From contig CP019154.1 of NCBI GenBank assembly GCA_002844335.1, positions 620,001-684,000 on the forward strand: 64,000 nt of DNA, given 5' to 3'. The DNA is from Haloarcula taiwanensis. GTDB lineage: Archaea > Halobacteriota > Halobacteria > Halobacteriales > Haloarculaceae. The notes below the pieces were generated by a model. It was not told the origin of the DNA. It saw only the letters and a program-made list of their open reading frames with translations, and did not search any database. The translations under genes and the position numbers were made by a program. The number at the start of each line of letters is the position of its first letter. The stretch's first letter is position 1. Positions 18,641 through 25,270 of this stretch are shown piece by piece.

Positions 18641-19164
18641 CGAGCAATCGATGCGACCTGCTGACCGGAAAGCTTGCTTGCGTTTTGTTTCAACCGTTCC
18701 AGTGCAGTGTCGTTTACACCGGTCTGTTCGGCCGCTGCATCGGTATCGTTAATCGCGGTCTGCAGGCCCGCAATCTCTGCGGTGAGTCGGCTCTGCTGTG
18801 CCACGTAGGCCTGCTCACTGATGCTTCCGTTCTCGTATCGCTGTTCGAGCGTGGCGTTTCGCTCCTGTAGCCGTTCGAGCCGGCGTTCGAGCGAGCCCGC
18901 CCGCTTCGTGACCAGCTCGGCTCGTTCAGTGCCGTTCGATTGGTTGTATGTCGACCGCCACATCCCGTTCTCGACCGTGTCGTTCGCGGCGGCAGCGTTC
19001 GACTGGAGGAACGCCGTGAGTTGCGTTCCCATTCCGCTGGCAGACTCGTTCTGCGTGGCCACTGTCTCCGTTGCGGTCTCCTGCGCTGTCACGGCTGGGA
19101 GGCCGACAGCGACAGTCCCGACGAAGACCAGCACTGTGAGGAGCGTGGCCTGGCGTGGGCTCAT
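17728..19164 (-). CDS. secreted low-complexity Gly/Asn/Asp-rich repeat protein
   Basis: 478 residues. A Sec-type signal peptide (MSPRQATLLTVLVFVGTVAV, ending near VTAQ at 29) is followed by a helical coiled-coil region (about 80-150, with LERRLERLQERNATLEQRYE). From about residue 175 the chain is repetitive: first several GPP(D/G/A) repeats, then about 200 residues of G, N, D, Q and S in short variable units such as QGND and DQGN. It has no cysteines and no obvious C-terminal anchor. Function unknown; it could be an extracellular matrix or glycosylated surface protein (there are N-x-S/T sites). The repeats make length variation between strains likely. Confidence 0.72.
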   Translation of the reverse strand: MSPRQATLLTVLVFVGTVAVGLPAVTAQETATETVATQNESASGMGTQLTAFLQSNAAAANDTVENGMWRSTYNQSNGTERAELVTKRAGSLERRLERLQERNATLEQRYENGSISEQAYVAQQSRLTAEIAGLQTAINDTDAAAEQTGVNDTALERLKQNASKLSGQQVASIARGIAGPPGTAGPDEQGPPDDAGVNRSEAGPPDGAGVNDSDRGPPAETPDRGANESNRGPPGEAPGQQGNSSERGPPDDAPGQQENETEGGPPADRGTDGDSEGADGAAGNEGNESDRGAERGNGNENGERGASGTEDSDDSGNDARNGAGGENGSDADESGNDGADGSSETDSDGDAGEGGNDEGNGNGSDQGSDGGEQGNDQAGDQGNGDEGDRGNNGNDQSNDGDTSQNGNEGDQGNDSGEGQGNDSGNDQAGDQGNNGGDGGNDGGDQGSGQGSDQGNDGGNGQDNDRGNGGSQGNGNGGA

Positions 19165-19272
19165 TCCTATTCCTACTTCGACCCTCCCACATCAAAAAGA
19201 AACGCCTTCGTTCGTGTCGTTCATCAGCCCCTGAAACAACCGCAGATAGTCCAAGAGTGTTTACGAACGTAT

Positions 19273-19905
19273 TTAACGCGGCTTCCCCGACGGGAGCAGT
19301 CGCCAGGCGAGTCCCACCGACAGCACGGACAGCGCGACGGTGGCGACCGGCAGCGCGAGGCCGGGCTCGTAGCGCAACGGCGGATGATATCCGAAGGCGT
19401 AATCGAGCACGTCGTTGCACAGGGCCAGCACCAGCGCGGTCACGAGCGCGCCCCTCGTCGTTCGGGCGTAGTGGGGAACTAACAGCCCTTCGGCGATGAA
19501 GCCGAGGTGGGTGATGATGATGCCGAAATACGCCCACGGCGCGGGGAAGTACGCGTCGAAGCCGATATTTAACGCCACGACAGTCCACAGCCCCATCTTG
19601 ACCAGCCAGACCAGCGCAATCGTATGGAGATACGCAAGCGGGACCGTCAGCGGGACCTCGTCGAGCGACTTGCCGAGAAAGGGCAGAAGGGTAGCGACCG
19701 ACAGCGTCATCAGGAACAGTGCGGCCGGCGAGTCGGCGTACAGCGGCCAGAGGAACGTCGACACCTCGGGCATCGTCTCGACGTAGTACCGGATGCCGAC
19801 GAGCATCGCCACGGCGTTGACGACCAGCAGCCACACGAGGCTCGGCGTCTGTTCGAGGTAGTACCGCGCGTACCGACGGGGCAACGGCCCCCGCTGCTCG
19901 CTCAT
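19273..19905 (-). CDS. DUF1405 family membrane protein
   Basis: 210 residues with six or so hydrophobic helices. The sequence fits the DUF1405 family (YLEQTPSLVWLLVVNAVAML at the first helix; LGFIAEGLLVPH near the middle), a prokaryotic membrane family of unknown role. The ATG at 19905 is preferred to an upstream extension to 19932 because MSEQRGPLPRRYARYYLEQ is the natural N-terminus. It lies downstream of, and divergent from, the DUF5802 gene. Confidence 0.75.
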   Translation of the reverse strand: MSEQRGPLPRRYARYYLEQTPSLVWLLVVNAVAMLVGIRYYVETMPEVSTFLWPLYADSPAALFLMTLSVATLLPFLGKSLDEVPLTVPLAYLHTIALVWLVKMGLWTVVALNIGFDAYFPAPWAYFGIIITHLGFIAEGLLVPHYARTTRGALVTALVLALCNDVLDYAFGYHPPLRYEPGLALPVATVALSVLSVGLAWRLLPSGKPR

Positions 19906-20020
19906 GGGTCGACTCGGGACCGCTCGCGGCAAAGCCCTGTCGGACGGGAGTCGCTATCGAGCCACCGACTGTGCGTTGCCGCTGTTTGCACGGCGGCAAA
20001 AGGCTGCCGGCGAAGACTTA

Positions 20021-20043
20021 TGTATGTGAATGGCACACATACA
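20021..20043. promoter_or_regulatory. inverted repeat TGTATGTG...CACATACA before the DUF5802 gene
   Basis: Perfect eight-base arms (20021-20028 and 20036-20043) separated by seven bases, ending nine bases before the start codon of the DUF5802 gene. At DNA level it could be an operator; if transcribed it could form a hairpin near the start codon and affect translation. Confidence 0.4.
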
Positions 20044-20052
20044 CCTGCACCG

Positions 20053-20418
20053 ATGTTCGAACAGTTTTCGCGTGGATACTACCTCGGCCGCCTCTACGTC
20101 GAACCGAGAGATGACGCGGCGGCCGCGATGTGTCGCGAGCAGCACGAACGAGTGAACGAACAGTTGTACGCCTCCGGCGAAGGGGTCGAACGCACAGACT
20201 ATCCGCTGGTAATGAAACTCGGCTCCCAGCACTTTGCCGTCCACGGAGATGCACAGGTCCCGGCGGACACACTCGTTGTTCCCGAACCGATGCTCGAAGA
20301 CGCCAACGTCCGGAACCCGCCCAGCCTCGAAGAAGTATTTCTGGCGAAAGCGGACCACGCCGCACAACTGCTCTCTCTCTCAGAGGGCGCGACGATACTC
20401 CCTGACACTGCTGTTTGA
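20053..20418 (+). CDS. DUF5802 family protein
   Basis: 121 residues beginning MFEQFSRGYYLGRLYVEP, a start I recognise from the haloarchaeal DUF5802 family. Later segments EGVERTDYPLVMKL and NPPSLEEVFLAKADHAAQLL are also conserved in it. No known function or catalytic motif. An in-frame ATG exists 31 bases upstream (20022), but the inverted repeat lies between it and the family start, so 20053 is chosen. Confidence 0.78.
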   Translation: MFEQFSRGYYLGRLYVEPRDDAAAAMCREQHERVNEQLYASGEGVERTDYPLVMKLGSQHFAVHGDAQVPADTLVVPEPMLEDANVRNPPSLEEVFLAKADHAAQLLSLSEGATILPDTAV

Positions 20419-20915
20419 GCGGGTGAAACTCCGCTTCACTGCGTTCTCATTGGCTACCGGACGGACCGGAATTTTGAAACGTGGGATAAGTAGGTTATAC
20501 GCTTAAGCTACAGAGCAATGCGGTTCGGGGGCCTCTCTTCACATGTATGTCACAGCGAAACCACGCTGAGGAGCAGGATAGCGCTACTGACTCCAAATTC
20601 TACCTCCCCGCCGGCGTATCTCCATCGCATGGTGCCGGCTGGCCCGAACGTCTCTGGGCGCTGCTGTTCAGCCATCGCGTCTGAACCGGTGACACCGCCG
20701 TACGGGAACCCGCCGGCTCAGCGGGCACGTATCCCGCTCGGACCGGCCGGACGAGACACGGAAATCGGGCCGCCTGTACTCGGCCCTCACGGCCAACCGA
20801 CTCAGTTAAATTAGCGCACGACTACCCTCAGCTAGTACCAAGAGTTTGGGACGGATTTCCGCCGACGTCTCCACCACGTAATTGCACGCGCTGGCACACA
20901 CCACTCTACAGACAC
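20419..20915. other. 497-bp region with one possible small gene
   Basis: Apart from a possible 45-residue ORF at 20547-20684 I see no gene. A TATA-like stretch GGTTATACGCTTAAG near 20492-20506 could promote it. The longest frame here (98 residues from 20518) is proline- and glycine-rich without acidic bias and looks non-coding. The stretch 20685-20915 holds nothing recognisable beyond the promoter region of the following HTH-10 gene. Confidence 0.5.
20547..20684 (+). CDS. possible 45-residue small protein
   Basis: An ATG at 20547 opens a frame of 45 codons to TGA. The product has an acidic N-terminus (MSQRNHAEEQDSATDSKFYL) and an aromatic, amphipathic second half (WPERLWALLFSHRV). An AT-rich TATA-like motif lies about 45 bases upstream. 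It is similar in style to real haloarchaeal microproteins, but no family is recognised and it may be chance. Confidence 0.35.
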   Translation: MSQRNHAEEQDSATDSKFYLPAGVSPSHGAGWPERLWALLFSHRV

Positions 20916-21581
20916 ATGACCGATATCAAGGCGGTCGTCCGAGCCGAACATCCCGACATCGTCCTCACACAGACCGTTTCCCACGACCGGAGCTCGAAAG
21001 TCAGGTCCGTGTCTGAGGCGGGCACGGACCCGACGTCGGGCAAGTTCTTTTACCACATTGAATCGTCCGACTTCCAGCAGTTCGAGGACGGATTACGGAA
21101 CGACAGCACTGTCGGGGACTTCGAACGCGTCATCGAAACCAGAGACGACGAGGCCATCTACAGCTTCGAGTACACGGACGAAGCAAAGATCCTCTCCCCC
21201 GTCATCTCGGCCGCGAACGGGGTTATCCTCGACATGGAAAACGACGGGAGCGCGTGGATACTGACGATATGGCTGCCCGAACGGACGGCTCTCGCTCAGC
21301 TGTGGGACTACGCTCAAGAGAACGACATCGACATCGATCTGCTGCGCGTGAACGAGTACGCCAGTCTGGGAAACACGGACGCAGGGCTGACTGACAGCCA
21401 GCGGGAGGCGCTCCTCGTCGCACTCGAAATGGGGTATTTCGAAGAGCCGCGGAACGCGACTCTCAGCGATGTCGCCGCCGATCTGGATATCTCTCAACCC
21501 GCGGCCGGCGGTCGCCTTCGGCGCGGCATCAGGCGGCTCATCATCTCCTCGCTGAGAGATGACGACGAACCGCCGGACTGA
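20916..21581 (+). CDS. HTH-10 (Bat-type) transcriptional regulator
   Basis: 221 residues. The N-terminal 155 residues form a sensor-like domain without cysteines. The C-terminal HTH-10 domain (about 160-215) starts with LTDSQREALLVALEMGYFEEP and contains the recognition helices of LSDVAADLDISQPAAGGRLRRG, as in Bat, the bacterio-opsin activator. This family controls many haloarchaeal genes. It is followed within 72 bases by a Vms1-like gene; a functional link is unproven. Confidence 0.82.
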   Translation: MTDIKAVVRAEHPDIVLTQTVSHDRSSKVRSVSEAGTDPTSGKFFYHIESSDFQQFEDGLRNDSTVGDFERVIETRDDEAIYSFEYTDEAKILSPVISAANGVILDMENDGSAWILTIWLPERTALAQLWDYAQENDIDIDLLRVNEYASLGNTDAGLTDSQREALLVALEMGYFEEPRNATLSDVAADLDISQPAAGGRLRRGIRRLIISSLRDDDEPPD

Positions 21582-21652
21582 GTGGTAACGCTTCGATGCA
21601 GTTGCGGTCCGGGAAGTCACTTTTAAGCCCGTCCCCGTCTGCCATCCAGTCG

Positions 21653-22546
21653 ATGCTTGACCGGTTGCTGGGACGAGCGTCGCTGAAAGAGCGGGTCGCC
21701 GAACTCGAGGAGGAGAACCACCACCTCGAACGACAGCTCGACGCCGAGAAGGAGCGCCGTGCCGACGCAGCGACCGAGCGCCAGCGGGCCGAGGCCGAGG
21801 TCAATCGGCTGGAAGACCGGGTGGCTGAACTCGAAGACCGCGTCGAGCGCCTGCAGGACGAGGAGGGCGAATCGACGTTCCGGGCCGAGGAGACGCTCAG
21901 TCGGGCCCGTCTAAGTGAAGTACTCACTCGGCTGGAATCCTTCGAGACAGAGCCGGAAGGCGTCTTTACTGCCTATATCGACGCGGAGCGTTCCCTGCCC
22001 GGGCCAGTTCGGGACGCCTTCGGCGACCGCGCATCGCTGGTCGCCAGCGCCGCGCCGTGTCTAGCTGTGACGGATGACGCCGGCCTCCTGTCGGCGTGCC
22101 TGTCGGTCCCTTCGCCGCCGTCGCCGTTCACCGGGTGGGGCGACACCGTTCGGCTGGAGCGGTCGTGGTTCGAACCGACCGGTGAGCACGTCGTCGCGCT
22201 GGTCCGCTCGGACCTGTTCGCCATGGGCGAGTACGACGGCCGCGAGCGGACGGCGTTCCACGGCTTCGACTCGGAGCTGAAAAGCCAGCACTCCAAAGGC
22301 GGCTTCTCACAGAGCCGGTTCGAGCGGCTTCGGGACCAGCAGATCGACTCCCATCTCGACCGCTGTCGGGCCGCTATCGAGGAGGTGTCCCCCGACCGGC
22401 TGTACGTCGTCGGCGAAGGGTCAGTCATCCACGAGTTCGAGGACCTCGCGACGGCGACGAAGCCGGTCGACGCGACCGGGGAGCCTGCCGAGGCACTGGA
22501 CGACGCCGTTCGGTCACTGTGGACTGTTCGGTTGCGCGTTCCGTAG
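21653..22546 (+). CDS. Vms1/Ankzf1-like release-factor (VLRF1) protein
   Basis: 297 residues. A long coiled coil occupies residues 10-75. The domain from about 100 to the end resembles the eRF1-like VLRF1 domain of Vms1/ANKZF1, which cleaves peptidyl-tRNA on stalled 60S subunits in eukaryotes. The loop SKGGFSQSRFERLRDQQ has the position and composition of the catalytic loop (GGFSQ at 216-220, with Gln220 as the candidate key glutamine, like the GGQ of eRF1). An archaeal role in ribosome rescue is inferred. ATG at 21653 is favoured over an upstream start at 21596. Confidence 0.72.
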   Translation: MLDRLLGRASLKERVAELEEENHHLERQLDAEKERRADAATERQRAEAEVNRLEDRVAELEDRVERLQDEEGESTFRAEETLSRARLSEVLTRLESFETEPEGVFTAYIDAERSLPGPVRDAFGDRASLVASAAPCLAVTDDAGLLSACLSVPSPPSPFTGWGDTVRLERSWFEPTGEHVVALVRSDLFAMGEYDGRERTAFHGFDSELKSQHSKGGFSQSRFERLRDQQIDSHLDRCRAAIEEVSPDRLYVVGEGSVIHEFEDLATATKPVDATGEPAEALDDAVRSLWTVRLRVP

Positions 22547-22621
22547 CTCAGGACCTGTTCAGCCCGGCCCCGTCGGTACCGGTTCCGTAGCTTTTTCGCG
22601 GGGCGGCGACTCTGTCCGGCT

Positions 22622-23632
22622 ATGGCCGTAGCCATTTTAACACACGACGCCTTTCCCGACCGGGCCAAGACAGCGGTCGGGTTGTTGCGGTACGGTGACC
22701 GAGCAGTACACGCTCTCGTCGACCGCGAGCGGGCCGGACAGCGCGTCAACGACACGCTCCCGGACGTGCAGGACGCCCCTATCGTCGCGTCGATGGCCGA
22801 CGCGCCCGAGGTGGACGCGCTCGTCATTGGCATCTCTCCAATCGGCGGTGAGTTCGACGAGTCCTGGCGCGAAGACGTTCGCACAGCGCTCGAACGCGGC
22901 TGTGACGTGTACGCTGGGCTGCACGACTTCCTGGCCGACGACGAGGAGTTCGCCCGCCTCGCCGAGGAACACGACGCCGAACTCCACGACCTCCGCAAGC
23001 CACCAGAGGACCTGACTGTGGCGGCGGGCACCGCCGGCGATGTGGATGCGACAGTCGTCACAACTGTCGGCACCGACTGCTCGACGGGGAAGATGACTGC
23101 GTCGTTCGAGATCCGCGATGCGGCCCGGGAGCGCGGCCTCGACGCCGCCGTCGTTCCGACGGGTCAGACCGGCATCGCCATCACTGGCTGGGGCATCGTC
23201 ATCGACCGTGTCATCGCCGACTACGCCGCCGGCGCGGTCGAGCGGCTGGTCGAAGAAGCGCAGACGGCGGACCTCCTCGTCGTCGAAGGGCAGGGTGCGC
23301 TGGCCCATCCAGCCTATTCGGGCGTGACGACGAGCATCCTCCACGGGTCGGTCCCGGATGCGCTCGTTATGTGCCACGAAGCTGGCCGCGAGGCCATCCA
23401 CGGCTACGAGTCGTTCGATATTCCGCCGCTCTCCGAGTACGTCGACATCTACGAGCGCCTGGCCGCGCCCATCTCGGATGCGTCCGTCGTCGCGGGCATG
23501 CTGAACACCCGCCACCTCGACGACGGTGCGGCCGCGGATGCTGTCGCAGGGTACAGTGACGCTCTGGACGCACCGGCGACTGACCCGGTCCGCCACGGCG
23601 TTCCGGACGAGGTACTGGACGCCATCCTATGA
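22622..23632 (+). CDS. dgcN: DUF1611 protein, DgcN-like D-amino acid N-acetyltransferase
   Basis: 336 residues of the DUF1611 family. The N-terminal Rossmann-like part (1-130) precedes a P-loop-containing part with GTDCSTGK at 150-157. In bacteria DgcN acts with the racemase DgcA to convert D-glutamate to L-glutamate through an N-acetyl intermediate; DgcN transfers the acetyl group. The next gene is DgcA-like and overlaps by four bases (ATGA), so the pair is co-translated, which supports the assignment. The exact D-amino acid is not known from sequence. Confidence 0.78.
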   Translation: MAVAILTHDAFPDRAKTAVGLLRYGDRAVHALVDRERAGQRVNDTLPDVQDAPIVASMADAPEVDALVIGISPIGGEFDESWREDVRTALERGCDVYAGLHDFLADDEEFARLAEEHDAELHDLRKPPEDLTVAAGTAGDVDATVVTTVGTDCSTGKMTASFEIRDAARERGLDAAVVPTGQTGIAITGWGIVIDRVIADYAAGAVERLVEEAQTADLLVVEGQGALAHPAYSGVTTSILHGSVPDALVMCHEAGREAIHGYESFDIPPLSEYVDIYERLAAPISDASVVAGMLNTRHLDDGAAADAVAGYSDALDAPATDPVRHGVPDEVLDAIL

Positions 23633-24666
23633 ACTGGCGCGTCGACCGCCTCGAACTGCCGCTGTCGAACCCGTTCGGTATCTCGCGAGAGACCAGCGAG
23701 ACCAGCGAGACCGTCGTGGTCGAACTTACCCACGAGGGGACTACAGGTACCGGGGCCGTCACGCCGTCAGCGTACTACGACGAGAGTGCCCAGTCAGTGG
23801 CCGAAACGCTCCCCGAACTCTGTGAGACCGTCGACCGCATCGGCGACCCACACGCGCAGCAACGCATCGAGCGGGACCTCGACGAGCAAGCGCCGGGTCA
23901 GCCTGCCGCACGGATGGCACTCTCTATCGCTGTCCACGACCTCGCCGCTCGGCAGCTGGACCTGCCGCTGTACCGGCAGTGGGGCCTCGACCCCGATGCG
24001 GTCCCGCCGACCACCTACACAGTCGGCATCGACTCGCCCGAGCGGATGGCCGAGAAAGCATGGGAGGCGGCCAACAGCGGCTTCGGTCACCTGAAGGTCA
24101 AACTCGGGACCGACGACGACCGGGCGCGACTGGACGCGGTTCGGGATGCCGTCCCCGACGCCGAGATACGGGTTGACGCCAACGCCGCCTGGACCGTTCA
24201 CGAGGCTATCAACAAGGCGGACTGGCTCGCCGACGCTGGTGTGACGATGCTGGAACAGCCGGTCGAGGCCGACGACATCGACGGCCTCCGCCGCGTGACC
24301 GACGCGACTGAGATTCCCGTCGCCGCCGACGAATCCTGTGTGACAGCGTCAGACGTACCGCGGGTCGCTGACGCCTGTGACATTGTCAACGCCAAACTGG
24401 TCAAATGCGGCGGCCTCAGGCCCGCAACACGGCTGCTCAACGCCGCTGCGGCCCACAATCTCGACCTGATGCTCGGGTGTATGGTCGAGTCCAACGCCAG
24501 CATCGCCGCGGCGGTCCATCTCACACCGCTTGTCGACTATGTCGACCTCGACGGGGCGCTCTTGCTGGCATCAGACCCCTACGACGGCGTGCCGCTCGAC
24601 GGTGCCGTGTTCGACCTCACTTCGGTGTCGGCCGGCACCGGTGCTCGGCGGGCGCGAGACGCGTAG
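23629..24666 (+). CDS. dgcA: enolase-superfamily racemase/epimerase, DgcA-like
   Basis: 345 residues of the muconate-lactonising/dipeptide-epimerase branch of the enolase superfamily. The catalytic KxK is HLKVKLG (K156 and K158), the metal ligands are in DANAAW (D183), MLEQP (E209) and ADESC (D234), and the second base is in NAKLVKCGG (K256 or K259). The set is complete, so an active enzyme is likely. With its upstream partner it would racemise N-acetylated D-glutamate or a related compound. Relatives act on dipeptides such as L-Ala-D/L-Glu; the substrate remains open. Confidence 0.8.
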   Translation: MNWRVDRLELPLSNPFGISRETSETSETVVVELTHEGTTGTGAVTPSAYYDESAQSVAETLPELCETVDRIGDPHAQQRIERDLDEQAPGQPAARMALSIAVHDLAARQLDLPLYRQWGLDPDAVPPTTYTVGIDSPERMAEKAWEAANSGFGHLKVKLGTDDDRARLDAVRDAVPDAEIRVDANAAWTVHEAINKADWLADAGVTMLEQPVEADDIDGLRRVTDATEIPVAADESCVTASDVPRVADACDIVNAKLVKCGGLRPATRLLNAAAAHNLDLMLGCMVESNASIAAAVHLTPLVDYVDLDGALLLASDPYDGVPLDGAVFDLTSVSAGTGARRARDA

Positions 24667-24716
24667 CTGCGAGACAGTACCGATAAAAATCCGGTTCGGA
24701 GTGTGATGTGGCCCGC

Positions 24717-25190
24717 TTATGCCGATTCGACTGCATTTAGCAGCTCATCGTAGTCCGGCTCGTTGGTCGGGTCGTCGGCGACCCAGCTGTAGGTGACTTC
24801 GCCGTCGTCGTCGACGACGAACACGGCGCGGTTGGCGACGCCGAGCAGCCCGAGGTCCTCAATGTCGATTTCGAGGCCGTAGTCCTGAATCGCCGACCGG
24901 CCCATGTCACTGAGCAGGTCGAACTCCAGCCCGTGCTCGTCGCGGAAGGAGTTCAGCGAGAACGCCGAGTCGGCGCTGACGCCGAGGACCGTCGCGCCGG
25001 CGTCGTGGAAGTCCCCGAGGTGTTCCTGCAGGGCCACCATCTCGTTGGAACACGGCGGCGTAAACGCGCCCGGGAAAAACGCGAGCACGACCGGCCCGTC
25101 GCCTAGATGGTCGCTCAGTTCGAAGTCCTCTACCTCACCGTTCGCGATTGTCGCCGAGATGTCCGGCGCGGTGTCGCCTGTGGAAACCAT
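24717..25190 (-). CDS. peroxiredoxin (AhpC/TSA family, single cysteine)
   Basis: 157 residues of thioredoxin fold. The peroxidatic site is PGAFTPPCSNE with Cys47. It is the only cysteine in the protein, so it works as a 1-Cys type enzyme that needs an outside thiol for recycling; haloarchaea use gamma-glutamylcysteine as a main thiol, and a GCS2-family gene lies next to it. The ATG at 25190 follows a possible GTG codon; MVSTGDTAPDIS is the natural start. The enzyme reduces peroxides in the cytoplasm. Confidence 0.85.
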   Translation of the reverse strand: MVSTGDTAPDISATIANGEVEDFELSDHLGDGPVVLAFFPGAFTPPCSNEMVALQEHLGDFHDAGATVLGVSADSAFSLNSFRDEHGLEFDLLSDMGRSAIQDYGLEIDIEDLGLLGVANRAVFVVDDDGEVTYSWVADDPTNEPDYDELLNAVESA

Positions 25191-25270
25191 CACCCGAATA
25201 TAACGGCGTCGTCCGAATAAATACCCGCCATCCGGCAGGGCGACCTCGACTCCCTGCCGCCGCTAGCCGC

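Noticed and set aside
17664..18870. Long plus-strand frames of 290-395 residues opposite the repeat protein
   Set aside because: Arg/Cys/Pro-rich or Val/Ser-rich composition from the reverse of the Gly/Asn/Asp repeats; the reverse-strand gene has a signal peptide and normal start.
20518..20814. 98-residue frame in the gap after DUF5802
   Set aside because: Neutral, proline/glycine-rich, no acidic bias; the shorter frame at 20547 has better character.
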